DNA of 64,000 bases from Morganella morganii. Its GTDB lineage: Bacteria > Pseudomonadota > Gammaproteobacteria > Enterobacterales > Enterobacteriaceae. Below, in pieces: positions 8,786-17,416 of this stretch. Position numbers and translations under genes: made by a program. Every line of letters begins with the position of its first letter. Position 1 is the stretch's first letter. The notes under the pieces were generated by a model. The model had not been told where the DNA came from. It made no database searches and saw nothing but the letters and a program-made list of their open reading frames with translations. The DNA lies in NCBI RefSeq assembly GCF_019402645.1, contig NZ_VKKS01000001.1, forward strand, positions 2,029,382-2,093,381, written 5' to 3'.

Positions 8786-9102
8786 AGCCCGTATCATTTG
8801 CTCTGCTTAATTAATAAAATTACACTATTTCAACGCGTTAAGCCAAATATCCAAAGAAATTGACTATTTTGTATGTTTATGAATCAGTACGATTTTTTAC
8901 TTTTTTTTAGTCGAATTCAGCAGGACAGGCTTGTAACTTTTAAACTTCGCTGTAGACTTTACACCGTTAAGGTAGTGCTTAAAATTCCCTGTTGGGAGCT
9001 ATTAACTAAATAGCGCACATAATCCCTGACTATTTTTAAAAACCAAAGGCAAAAATAAGGCTATTTAAGCCAGAGCCAATTTGGATGATAACGAGGCGTA
9101 AA
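8786..9102 (+). promoter_or_regulatory. ompA promoter and long leader region
   Basis: No gene is seen here. The stretch is AT-rich and holds the ompA promoter and 5' leader. A possible core is TTGTAA (8931-8936), 16 bp, then TAGACT (8953-8958), which would give a leader of roughly 140 nt, similar to the stabilising E. coli ompA leader. The promoter call is by eye only. Confidence 0.45.
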
Positions 9103-10164
9103 ATGAAAAAGACAGCTATCGCAGTAGCAGTGGCAGTGGCAGCTTTCGCAAGCGTTGCGCAGGCAGCTCCAAAAGACAATACCTGGTATACCGGTGGTAA
9201 ATTAGGTTGGTCTCAGTATCAGAATACAGGTACTGAATTAGGTAATACCGGTCCGACTCATAAAGATCAGATCGGCGCTGGTATCTATGCTGGCTATCAG
9301 CACAACCAGTACATGGGCTTTGAATTAGGTTATGACTGGTTAGGTCGTATGCCTTACAAAGGCGACGAAAATAACGGTGCATTCAAAGCACAGGGTATTC
9401 AGCTGACCACCAAACTGAGCTATCCGGTAATGGATGACTTAGATGTTTATACCCGTCTGGGTGCAATGGTATGGCGTGCTGATTCCAGCTACTCCACTCC
9501 GGCTGACCGTACACAAACTACCAATAACGACACTGGTGTATCACCTCTGTTCGCACTGGGTACTGAGTATGCAATCACCCGTGATATCGCAGCTCGTCTG
9601 GAATATCAGTGGATTAACAACATCGGTGATAAAAGCACCGTTGGCGCACGTCCTGATAACGGCATGCTGAGTGTTGGTGTTGCTTACCGTTTCGGCCAGG
9701 ATGAAGTTGCTGCACCAGTTGCAGAACCAGCTCCGGTTGTTGCTCCGGTTGTTGAGAACAAACGTTTCACTCTGCGTTCAGACGTTCTGTTCAACTTCAA
9801 CAAATCTACTCTGAAAGCTGAAGGTCAGGAAGCTCTGAACCAGCTGTTCAACGAACTGGCGTCAATCGATCCGACTCAGGGCAACGTCCTGGTTATCGGT
9901 TACACTGACCGCATCGGTTCTCAGAACTACAACCTGCCACTGTCTCAGAAACGTGCACAGAGCGTTGTAGATTACCTGGTCGCTAAAGGCATCCCTGCCG
10001 GCAGCATCCGTGCAGAAGGCCGCGGTAAAGAAGATCCTGTCACTGGCAACAAATGTGACAACATCAAACAGCGCGCTGCTCTGATCGAATGTCTGGCACC
10101 AGACCGTCGTGTTGAAATCGAAATCCAGGGCGTAACTGAACAAGTCACTCAGGCTGCTCAGTAA
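9103..10164 (+). CDS. ompA: Outer membrane protein A
   Basis: The product is 353 residues. A signal peptide (1-21) ends in AQA before [12 protein letters not shown]. The eight-stranded barrel covers about 22-195, then comes a Pro/Ala/Val hinge ([13 protein letters not shown]), then the periplasmic OmpA domain that binds peptidoglycan (about 225-345, with [12 protein letters not shown] and the two-Cys loop [13 protein letters not shown]). An upstream in-frame ATG at 9085 is ignored because 9103 starts the signal peptide and follows ACGAGG. Codon use is that of a highly expressed gene. Confidence 0.98.
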   Translation: MKKTAIAVAVAVAAFASVAQAAPKDNTWYTGGKLGWSQYQNTGTELGNTGPTHKDQIGAGIYAGYQHNQYMGFELGYDWLGRMPYKGDENNGAFKAQGIQLTTKLSYPVMDDLDVYTRLGAMVWRADSSYSTPADRTQTTNNDTGVSPLFALGTEYAITRDIAARLEYQWINNIGDKSTVGARPDNGMLSVGVAYRFGQDEVAAPVAEPAPVVAPVVENKRFTLRSDVLFNFNKSTLKAEGQEALNQLFNELASIDPTQGNVLVIGYTDRIGSQNYNLPLSQKRAQSVVDYLVAKGIPAGSIRAEGRGKEDPVTGNKCDNIKQRAALIECLAPDRRVEIEIQGVTEQVTQAAQ

Positions 10165-10199
10165 GTTCTGATTCGGTTGTATAATGCAATGAATTGTAT

Positions 10200-10230
10200 A
10201 AACCCCATCTCCTGATGGGGTTTATTTTTT
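10200..10230. terminator. ompA/matP bidirectional terminator
   Basis: AAACCCCATC and GATGGGGTTT pair around TCCT, followed by ATTTTTT on the plus strand. It is a strong intrinsic terminator for ompA and lies against the 3' end of matP. Confidence 0.9.
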
Positions 10231-10680
10231 GTCCGTTCCCAGCAGGCTTTGCAGATCTTCTTTCAGTGATGTCATCTTCGTCGCATACTTTTCTTTGCGC
10301 TCCGCATCTTCCAGTAACTGCACAATCGTTTCCGATAAAGTACTGCCGCGCCGCTGTGATAACGCAGACAACCGCTGCCAGACCAGAAACTCCAGATCAA
10401 CTGACTTTTTGCGGGTATGCTGCTGCTCGGCATTAAAATGACGCTTGCGCCGTGCACGGATAGTCTGACTCATCCGGTTCGCCAGCCCCGGAGCCATATG
10501 TTTTTGTATCCAGGTGGTCACTTTCACCGGATGTGATTCCAGTTTCAGTAATTGTTCCACCGCCTCTTCTGCCCGGCTTTTTTCCGTATAGCGGGTAATC
10601 GCCTCACCTTCGCGGTGTTTTTTGACCAGATATGCCCACTTCCAGCCACATTCAAGATTCTCTAGTTGCTGATATTTCAT
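10222..10680 (-). CDS. matP: Macrodomain Ter protein MatP
   Basis: MatP (152 residues) binds matS sites, organises the Ter macrodomain, excludes MukBEF from it, and links it to the divisome. The N-terminal domain starts [10 protein letters not shown]. The basic [11 protein letters not shown] and ribbon-helix-helix segment [21 protein letters not shown] bind DNA, and the C-terminal helix forms a coiled coil for tetramers. Upstream in-frame codons to 10755 have no family counterpart. The mukFEB genes are about 30 kb away in the same window. Confidence 0.97.
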   Translation of the reverse strand: MKYQQLENLECGWKWAYLVKKHREGEAITRYTEKSRAEEAVEQLLKLESHPVKVTTWIQKHMAPGLANRMSQTIRARRKRHFNAEQQHTRKKSVDLEFLVWQRLSALSQRRGSTLSETIVQLLEDAERKEKYATKMTSLKEDLQSLLGTDKK

Positions 10681-10940
10681 GATTTTTCTCAGTGACAGGG
10701 TAACACTGACATAAGCATAGCAATATTCCCCGTAAAAAACCGCCCCCCGGCACAATTCTTTCCGCTCAGCGCAGGTAAAAATAAACGCCGCGAGGATAGC
10801 TATCCGGTCTGCTTACGCGCTACAATGTCCCGCTATTTTCGTTACTATTCAAAGGCGGTGCTGATAACCGCACACTGCGGAGAGCACCAGATCCTGCCGC
10901 AACGATTAAATCCGACATTATCATAAGCAGACAATACCGA

Positions 10941-12686
10941 GTGAATATTAAACAGCTGACCTGGCAGGCACTACTGCCTGATGAAAACAGTTACCGCACC
11001 ATCCTGCAAACCGCATCGGAACTGCCTGCTCAACAGGCTGATATCGTGCAGCAGCGTTTACAGGAAAGCCTGTCACTTTTCAGCCATCCGGCGGCAAAAC
11101 GTCGTTTTATGCTGGTAAAAAGTGACGAAAGTGAGCCTTATCTGAATACGATAGTGCAATTACTGCCGCCGGAAGTCAGAGTCCGGCAAAAATGCACCAT
11201 GGGCGGTGAATACCACTTTGATAATCACAGGTTTGTCTTTACACCAGCGGATAACGGCCATTTCAGTGCCGTACAGCCGTTTGCTGTATGTGACTGGACA
11301 GAGCCTGAGCAATTGTTCGGCCAGGTCTATACTCATCACCAGCACGTTCAGTTACAGCCGGGAATTATTCATCAGGTCAATGGCGGTTTTCTGATCATGT
11401 CACTGCGCAGCCTGCTCACACAGCCGCTGATGTGGCTGCGCTTAAAGCAGATGGTCTGCACACAGCGATTTGACTGGCTCGCGCACTCAGAGCAGCATCC
11501 GCTGCCGTTCCCGGTTGACAGTATGCCGCTCGACCTGCGTGTTATCGTGGTGGGCGATCGCCTGAGCCTGGATGAGTTTATGCTGTCCGAGCCGGAACTG
11601 AGCGAAGAAGCCCTGTACGGCGAATATGAATTTGACTGCCGGCTTGAAGAGACTGAACAGCTGACCGTCTGGTGTCAGTTTATCAACGGCCTGCTGAAAC
11701 AAAATCAGCTGCCGCCGCTCAGTGCTGATGGCTGGTATGAGCTGCTCCGTCAGGGCATGCGTTTTCAGGAAGACAGAAAGACCCTGCCGCTCGACCTGAC
11801 ATGGCTGACTACACTGCTGCGCGATGCCGCCACCCTGCTGCCCTCAGATACTATCACCGCAGAAGCGCTGCGCAAAATTAAAGACAACCGCAACTGGCGG
11901 CACGGCTATCTGGCCGATCGCGGGCTGGACGAAATCCTTCAGGGTCAGGTATATATCCAGACTCAGGGCAGCGCTGTCGGCCAGATCAACGGCTTGTCCG
12001 TTCTCCAGTATCCGGGACACCCGGAAGCGACCGGCGAGCCTTCCCGCATCACCTGTGTGGCACATATCGGTGATGGTGAGTTTGTTGATGTCGAACGCAA
12101 ATCTGAGCTTGGCGGCAACATTCACGCCAAGGGGATGATGATTATGCAGGCCTACCTGATTGCAGAGCTCAAACTGGAGCAACCGTTCCCGTTCTCCACG
12201 TCCGTGGTGTTTGAACAGTCCTACGGTGAAGTGGATGGTGACAGCGCTTCACTGGCTGAGCTGTGTGCACTTATCAGTGCCCTCTCCTGGCAGCCGGTTG
12301 ATCAGCAGATTGCCGTGACCGGCTCTGTCGATCAGTTCGGTTTTGTGCAGGCCATCGGTGGCGTGAATGAAAAAATAGAAGGTTTTTTCCGTCTGTGTCA
12401 GGCCAGAGGGCTGACCGGCAAACAGGGTGTGATTATCCCGTCCTCCAACGAGCGTCATCTGATTCTGGCAGATGATGTGATTGAAGCTGTACGTCAGGGT
12501 GAATTCCACATATGGACGGCAGGTCATGTCTCACAGGCGGCCTCACACCTGATGAATATGCCGTATTATGAAGAGGAAAGTAATCCGTCCGGAGAACACT
12601 TGTTAGCTATAATTCAGGATCGGATTTTCCTGGCAAATAATCAGGATAAACCGAGAAGTTCGTGGTTTTCCCGCTGGTGGAAATAG
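10941..12686 (+). CDS. ycbZ: Lon-like protease homologue YcbZ
   Basis: The 581-residue protein has a C-terminal Lon protease (S16) domain with the Ser-Lys dyad: Ser in VDGDSASLAEL and Lys in GGVNEKIEGFF. The N-terminal two thirds lack a canonical Walker A motif, as in the E. coli YcbZ/LonH type, so it is not an ordinary ATP-dependent Lon. The start is GTG 10941, giving nearly the E. coli length (586). Its substrate is unknown. fabA follows on the same strand 86 bp downstream. Confidence 0.9.
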   Translation: MNIKQLTWQALLPDENSYRTILQTASELPAQQADIVQQRLQESLSLFSHPAAKRRFMLVKSDESEPYLNTIVQLLPPEVRVRQKCTMGGEYHFDNHRFVFTPADNGHFSAVQPFAVCDWTEPEQLFGQVYTHHQHVQLQPGIIHQVNGGFLIMSLRSLLTQPLMWLRLKQMVCTQRFDWLAHSEQHPLPFPVDSMPLDLRVIVVGDRLSLDEFMLSEPELSEEALYGEYEFDCRLEETEQLTVWCQFINGLLKQNQLPPLSADGWYELLRQGMRFQEDRKTLPLDLTWLTTLLRDAATLLPSDTITAEALRKIKDNRNWRHGYLADRGLDEILQGQVYIQTQGSAVGQINGLSVLQYPGHPEATGEPSRITCVAHIGDGEFVDVERKSELGGNIHAKGMMIMQAYLIAELKLEQPFPFSTSVVFEQSYGEVDGDSASLAELCALISALSWQPVDQQIAVTGSVDQFGFVQAIGGVNEKIEGFFRLCQARGLTGKQGVIIPSSNERHLILADDVIEAVRQGEFHIWTAGHVSQAASHLMNMPYYEEESNPSGEHLLAIIQDRIFLANNQDKPRSSWFSRWWK

Positions 12687-12696
12687 CATAATTTTT

Positions 12697-12716
12697 ATCT
12701 GATCGGACTTGTTCAG
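12697..12716 (+). promoter_or_regulatory. FadR operator of fabA
   Basis: The bases TCTGATCGGACTTGTTCAG match the FadR site known upstream of E. coli fabA. FadR binding there activates fabA when acyl-CoA is low. The site ends 56 bp before the start codon. Confidence 0.8.
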
Positions 12717-12732
12717 CGTACAAGTGTAAGCT
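12715..12732 (+). promoter_or_regulatory. FabR operator of fabA
   Basis: AGCGTACAAGTGTAAGCT is a near-palindrome matching the FabR consensus AGCGTACA-(C/A)GTGT-AGCT. FabR represses unsaturated fatty acid synthesis genes. It abuts and slightly overlaps the FadR site, the E. coli arrangement. Confidence 0.75.
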
Positions 12733-12772
12733 ATTGTGTAGCCTATCTGATAAACAAGGCAAATATTGAGTT

Positions 12773-13291
12773 ATGGTCGCAAAACAAGAATCTTACACAA
12801 AGCAAGAACTTGAAGCCTCAGGACGGGGTGAACTCTTTGGTGAAAACGGGCCGCCGTTGCCATCCGGCAATATGCTGATGATGGATCGCGTCATTAAAAT
12901 GAGCGAAACCGGTGGTCATTTTGATAAAGGCTATATCGAAGCTGAGCTGGATATCAAACCTGAGCTGTGGTTTTTCGGTTGCCATTTCGTCAACGACCCG
13001 GTAATGCCGGGATGTCTGGGTCTGGATGCCATGTGGCAGTTAGTCGGTTTCTATCTGGGCTGGCTGGGCGGCGAAGGGAAAGGCCGTGCGCTGGGTGTGG
13101 GTGAAGTGAAATTTACCGGCCAGGTTCTGCCGGCCTCGAAAAAGGTTACCTACCGCATCCACCTCAAGCGTGTGATCAACCGCAAACTGATCATGGGTAT
13201 CGGGGATGGCGAAGTCTTTGTTGATGATAAACTGATTTACACCGCAACGGATCTGAAAGTGGGTCTTTTCAAAGACACCAGCGCGTTTTAA
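12773..13291 (+). CDS. fabA: 3-hydroxydecanoyl-ACP dehydratase/isomerase FabA
   Basis: FabA dehydrates 3-hydroxydecanoyl-ACP and isomerises trans-2- to cis-3-decenoyl-ACP, the branch point to unsaturated fatty acids. The 172 residues equal E. coli FabA. The hot-dog-fold active site is His71 in [15 protein letters not shown] and Asp85 in GLDAMWQ (numbering with Met1). FadR and FabR operators lie just upstream and a clear terminator just downstream. Confidence 0.98.
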   Translation: MVAKQESYTKQELEASGRGELFGENGPPLPSGNMLMMDRVIKMSETGGHFDKGYIEAELDIKPELWFFGCHFVNDPVMPGCLGLDAMWQLVGFYLGWLGGEGKGRALGVGEVKFTGQVLPASKKVTYRIHLKRVINRKLIMGIGDGEVFVDDKLIYTATDLKVGLFKDTSAF

Positions 13292-13316
13292 TCTTTCTTT
13301 CCGTCGTGTTATCCGT

Positions 13317-13344
13317 AAAAAACCTCCGCACGCGGAGGTTTTTT
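13317..13344. terminator. fabA/rmf bidirectional terminator
   Basis: AAAAAACCTCCG and CGGAGGTTTTTT form a strong stem around CACG, with A- and T-runs on both sides, between convergent fabA and rmf. Confidence 0.92.
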
Positions 13345-13359
13345 ATCCTTCAAACCGGG

Positions 13360-13527
13360 TTACGCAATGACCGCCCTTTTATCGATGGCCTCGCGCCAGC
13401 CTCCCAACCAATGAGAACGTTCGTCAATTTTAAGATACGGGCAACTCTCTTTAGAACGTCCTAAAATACCCGCCTGATAACCTTTGGTTAATGCTCTGGC
13501 TAAACGATCACGCTTTTGTCTTTTCAT
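13360..13527 (-). CDS. rmf: Ribosome modulation factor Rmf
   Basis: This 55-residue gene encodes the small basic protein that dimerises 70S ribosomes into inactive 100S particles in stationary phase. It starts MKRQKRDRLARAL and contains the conserved segments GYQAGILGRSKESCPY and SHWLGGWREA. The length equals E. coli Rmf. It converges on fabA, as in E. coli. Confidence 0.96.
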   Translation of the reverse strand: MKRQKRDRLARALTKGYQAGILGRSKESCPYLKIDERSHWLGGWREAIDKRAVIA

Positions 13528-13833
13528 GCCGTTACTTCCCTCATGTTATTCAGTGCTGTAAACAGGTTGATTTTCATTCAACCCATAATAGAAATACGCT
13601 TTCAGGACCGGGTTTGCAAGTAAAGAAGATTCAGGGCGTGTCAGTCCCGCTTTGCATAAAAATACACAATAAAAACAGGGCTGTTATTTTACCAGCGTAA
13701 TCAGATTATTAGTTTTCTGCGGACAGTAAAGGCAGCCGGGAGGATATATCAGGCGGAATAAGAATCGTTTTAGCGATCAGTAGATTAACCGGATTAATGT
13801 GGTGTATTTCACAAATTTGTCATTTTGATGACA
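13528..13833. other. Gene-free stretch upstream of rmf
   Basis: No gene is supported here. The right-hand boundary is the hairpin after pqiC; the left part must hold the rmf promoter and leader, read leftward. The only open frame (13491-13700, plus) overlaps rmf and has no ribosome-binding site or family resemblance. Confidence 0.5.
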
Positions 13834-13868
13834 ATTCACTCTCTGCACACCCGGTACAGAGAGTGAAT
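13834..13868. terminator. 12-bp perfect hairpin after pqiC
   Basis: ATTCACTCTCTG and CAGAGAGTGAAT pair perfectly around an 11-nt loop just past the pqiC stop codon. The minus-strand exit (TGTCATC) lacks a U-tract, so this looks like an mRNA 3'-end barrier rather than a textbook intrinsic terminator. Confidence 0.55.
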
Positions 13869-13874
13869 CAACGA

Positions 13875-14465
13875 TTACTTACGGAGCTCGTCAGCGACAG
13901 TCTGTGACACCTGAGCCCAGCCTTCACCCAGCGTGCGTACCAGCGCCGGGTAGCCGTTTTCCGCCTGTTCCAGTACAAGATTAAACGGATGGCGGATAAC
14001 CGCATCACCGTGGGTGTAAATCCAGCTGCCCGCCACAATCACTTTACCGTCATAACGGCCGTGGAAGCCGGTGACAGTGACCGTCAGGGTATCCGGTTTG
14101 GTTTCCAGCGGCTGCACCGAGACCAGTCTGTCCGGCAGTGCCCGGCTGAGCTCCGCCGTCATAGCCTCCAGTAACTGTTGTTCCAGCGGCCCGGCCCACA
14201 AATTGGTGCTGCCGATATTGTATTCCACATCACTGGTCTGATAGACAATCCCGGTATTCCCCAGTACGTCCCCGAGGGTGATGCGCTGGATCCATAACTG
14301 CGGATGGCGGTTATCACTGCCGGTACTGCGGAAGCTTGTCTGCGCACTGCTGCTGTCAGCAGGCACCACCGCCGGCAACTGATAATACTGTTTCACCGGG
14401 GTGCTGCTGCACCCCGCCAGTACAAAAACGCCCAGAAATGCCAGTGCTTTTGTCAGTTTTTTCAT
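13875..14465 (-). CDS. pqiC: Lipoprotein PqiC (YmbA)
   Basis: The product (196 residues) has a lipoprotein signal ending in LAGC at Cys19, followed by a DUF330/ABC-auxiliary domain. PqiC is an outer-membrane lipoprotein that docks with the PqiB needle to complete the Pqi lipid-transport bridge across the periplasm. An upstream in-frame start would place an Arg-rich tail before the signal peptide, so ATG 14465 is chosen. It follows pqiB with one base between. Confidence 0.94.
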   Translation of the reverse strand: MKKLTKALAFLGVFVLAGCSSTPVKQYYQLPAVVPADSSSAQTSFRSTGSDNRHPQLWIQRITLGDVLGNTGIVYQTSDVEYNIGSTNLWAGPLEQQLLEAMTAELSRALPDRLVSVQPLETKPDTLTVTVTGFHGRYDGKVIVAGSWIYTHGDAVIRHPFNLVLEQAENGYPALVRTLGEGWAQVSQTVADELRK

Positions 14466-14466
14466 C

Positions 14467-16116
14467 TTAATTCTTCGCCTTCTTAGGTTGCGGATCCGCC
14501 TGCGGCGCGGCTTCAAAGACCAGAGCATTACTTTTGTTATTCAGGGTGCGCAATACCGGCTGCAACTCACGCAGAACCTGATCCAGACGCTGCATGTCAT
14601 CAACCAGTTTGTTGTACGCCGGTGACCCCGGCTGGATCCCCTGCATACTGCGGTTCAGTTCACGCAGTGTTACCTGCATGTCTTTCGGCAGTGCTTTGAA
14701 CTCTTTGCTGCTGAGTAACACATTCAGCTCAGACAGCGTTTTTTGTGCTTCCGCGATGGTTTTTTCGCTGGCACGCAGTGTTTCTGTCGCCTGTTTCATC
14801 ATCGGCTCAATCGGCATGCCGTTGATTTTATCCAGCGCTGCCAGCACTTTTTGCTGCAACTGAACCAGACCACCGCTGGTGGTCGGCAGGATTTCATAAT
14901 CCGAAATAGTCATCGGCGCTTTCCAGGCCGGCTGTTCCGGGTAGAAATCGAGATCCACATACAGCGCGCCGGTCAGTAAATTACCGGATTTCAGTGAAGC
15001 ACGCAGCCCCTGTTGTAATGCAGTTTCCAGTTCCTGTGTCAGTTTGAAATCTTTGCCCACGTCTTTCTCGAAGCGCTCAGGTTCGATATGGATCAGCACC
15101 GGAATACGGAAATCACGGTCAAATGTCTGTCCCAGCCCTTTGGCATAAAACGGAACCTGTGCCACGGTACCGAGGCGGATACCACGGAACTCCACCGGTG
15201 CGCCCGGAGACAGGCCGCGCACAGAGTCAGAGAAGAACAGCAGGTAGCTCTTATACTGGGTATACAGTGAGTTCTGGGTGCTCTTCTGGTTATCAAACAA
15301 CTTAAACAAGGTCTTCGGATTAACTTCCTCACCCGGCTGCCAGCCGTCCGGCACATCAAAACTGACGCCGCCGCTGAACAGAGTGGAGAGCGAACCGACC
15401 TGTACACTCACGCCCTGTGAGGACATATCAAAGGCAATGCCGCTGTCCTTCCAGAAACGGGCATTGGTGGTCACCAGTTTGTCATAAGGCGCGTTGATAA
15501 AGAGCTCATACTGCATTTCCCGCTCATCGAGATTAAACTCCGCTGTTTCCACTGAACCGACCCGGTAACCACGAAATAAAACAGCATCGCCCGGATTGAG
15601 CTGCCCGGCCTGCTGACTGGTTAATATCACACGGATCCCTTTGGCATCCGGAGAGGCCAGCGGCGGTGAATCAAGCAGCTCAAATTCATGGCGTTCCCCG
15701 CCGGTATTGGCAGGCTGTACCTGAATATAAGCCCCTGACAACAGCGTTCCCAGTCCGGAAACCCCTTCACGGCCAACCGTCGGCTTTACCACCCAGAAAA
15801 CAGTATCTTTGCGCAGAACATCTTTCATTTCGGCATTCAGACGTGCTTTGATGATCACGCGGCTGTAGCTCTGATCCAACATGACGCTTTCAACCACACC
15901 GACATCCACGCTGCGGCTTTTGATTTTGGTTTTACCGGCTTCGACCCCTTCCGCGTTATAGGTGATCAGGGTGATTTCCGGTCCCTGCCCGCGAAAATGG
16001 CTGATAAGGATCCAGGCACCAATCAGTACCGTGACGATGGGAATTATCCAGACCGGTGACCAGCTTTTCAGTTTACTGACCTTCGCTTCTGTCAGGTCAT
16101 CAGTTTTATCGTTCAA
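14467..16116 (-). CDS. pqiB: MCE-domain lipid transport protein PqiB
   Basis: PqiB is an inner-membrane-anchored periplasmic protein with three MCE domains; it forms a hexameric tube for lipid transport. One membrane helix (WSPVWIIPIVTVLIGAWILI) is followed by three MCE repeats, each with a GAPVEFRG- or GDAVLFRG-type motif, and a long C-terminal helix. The frame is open to an ATG at 16155, but a TTG at 16116 with AAGGAG seven bases upstream, overlapping the pqiA stop, gives 549 residues, close to E. coli (546). The start is therefore uncertain between the two. Confidence 0.93.
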   Translation of the reverse strand: MNDKTDDLTEAKVSKLKSWSPVWIIPIVTVLIGAWILISHFRGQGPEITLITYNAEGVEAGKTKIKSRSVDVGVVESVMLDQSYSRVIIKARLNAEMKDVLRKDTVFWVVKPTVGREGVSGLGTLLSGAYIQVQPANTGGERHEFELLDSPPLASPDAKGIRVILTSQQAGQLNPGDAVLFRGYRVGSVETAEFNLDEREMQYELFINAPYDKLVTTNARFWKDSGIAFDMSSQGVSVQVGSLSTLFSGGVSFDVPDGWQPGEEVNPKTLFKLFDNQKSTQNSLYTQYKSYLLFFSDSVRGLSPGAPVEFRGIRLGTVAQVPFYAKGLGQTFDRDFRIPVLIHIEPERFEKDVGKDFKLTQELETALQQGLRASLKSGNLLTGALYVDLDFYPEQPAWKAPMTISDYEILPTTSGGLVQLQQKVLAALDKINGMPIEPMMKQATETLRASEKTIAEAQKTLSELNVLLSSKEFKALPKDMQVTLRELNRSMQGIQPGSPAYNKLVDDMQRLDQVLRELQPVLRTLNNKSNALVFEAAPQADPQPKKAKN

Positions 16117-17383
16117 CCTTAGGCTCCTTAGCACTCTCCGCCCGTTTTTTTTCAACCCGATCCCACGTCAGGCGCGGGTCGAACATTTCGGCGGCAATCA
16201 TTGTCAGAATGACTACCATCGCAAATAAAATCACACCAATATCCGGATAGATGCTCATCAGACGCCCCATCCGTACCAGTGCAGCCAGTACGGCTATCAC
16301 AAATACGTCAATCATGGACCAGCGTCCGACAAACTCCACGATTTCATAAAGAAAGTGCATCCGGCCGGGATCACGCCAGCCGTGACCTTTGGCATCCAGG
16401 CACAACCAGCCGATGGCCAGCATTTTCAGGCTTGGCACCATGATACTGGCGACAAAGATAACCATCGCTACCGGATAAGAGCCATCTCCCCACAGCAGGA
16501 TCACCCCGGCCATAATGGTTGAGCCGAAATCACTGCCGAGCGATTCGGTGATCATAATCGGCAGCAGATTTGCCGGGATATATAAAATCACGGAAGTGAA
16601 CAACAGTGCTATTGTCAGTTGTAAGCTGTTCGGCCGCCGGGCATGACCCCGGCTGCTGCAGCGCGGACACTGATGCATATCCGCAGGCAGAATAGCCTGA
16701 CAAGTCCCGCACAGCCGCACCCCCTGGCACAATCCGCCTTTTCCCGCCTCCAGCGCAACCGGCAGTGCCGGACGCGGTGCGATGCGCTGCCAGACCCAGT
16801 ATTTATCCAGACACTGAAATGCCCGTACCTGCATCACACAGAACAGACAGTAAGGGAGAAAACTCACGCCCAGCCCGATATCCCCGTAAGCCATCAATTT
16901 CACGAAGCTGACCAGCACACCGGCGAGGAAAATCTCCGCCATACACCAGGCACGCAGCCTGAACAGCAGCCGCGTTACCGGAATCGCCAACTGACGCGGC
17001 AGCCGAATCCCGCAGCACAACAATGTAATGGCAAACAGGCAAAAGGCCGGAACCGCCAGCACAAATCCCATAAAGAACAGTGCCAGCTCACCGTAATTAT
17101 CCCCGAACATCACAGCCGGGATCTGATAAAGCGTGATTTCGCTTTCAATACCCGCCACTTTCATCGAGACAAACGGAAACATTCCGGCGAGCACAAACAT
17201 CACCAGGCCACTGAGTGCATACATCAGCGGCTGGCGGCGCGGTTCACGCCAGCGGGCGGCCAGGTGAGTGTGACAACGCGGACACACGGCTTTGGTTCCC
17301 CGTTCCAGCTCAGGGATCTCCACTACCAGGTCGCACTGCGGACACAGCACCGTGACTGAATCATGTGAATGATGAGCACACAC
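16106..17383 (-). CDS. pqiA: Inner membrane protein PqiA
   Basis: PqiA (425 residues) is a polytopic inner-membrane partner of PqiB with two PqiA domains, about four membrane spans each. Each domain is preceded by a zinc-ribbon-like four-Cys motif: CPQCDL...CPRCH near the N-terminus and CGTCQ...CPRCSSRG near residues 220-245. In E. coli the pqi operon is induced by paraquat through SoxRS and is part of an MCE lipid-transport system. The pqiA and pqiB genes overlap by 11 bp if pqiB begins at TTG 16116. Confidence 0.95.
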   Translation of the reverse strand: MCAHHSHDSVTVLCPQCDLVVEIPELERGTKAVCPRCHTHLAARWREPRRQPLMYALSGLVMFVLAGMFPFVSMKVAGIESEITLYQIPAVMFGDNYGELALFFMGFVLAVPAFCLFAITLLCCGIRLPRQLAIPVTRLLFRLRAWCMAEIFLAGVLVSFVKLMAYGDIGLGVSFLPYCLFCVMQVRAFQCLDKYWVWQRIAPRPALPVALEAGKGGLCQGVRLCGTCQAILPADMHQCPRCSSRGHARRPNSLQLTIALLFTSVILYIPANLLPIMITESLGSDFGSTIMAGVILLWGDGSYPVAMVIFVASIMVPSLKMLAIGWLCLDAKGHGWRDPGRMHFLYEIVEFVGRWSMIDVFVIAVLAALVRMGRLMSIYPDIGVILFAMVVILTMIAAEMFDPRLTWDRVEKKRAESAKEPKVER

Positions 17384-17416
17384 TGTTTCGTTATTTCTCC
17401 AAAATCACAGGCGGGA

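Noticed and set aside
16643-17359. 238-codon open frame on the plus strand
   Set aside because: Antisense to pqiA; rich in His, Gln and Arg as expected of the complement of a membrane-protein gene.
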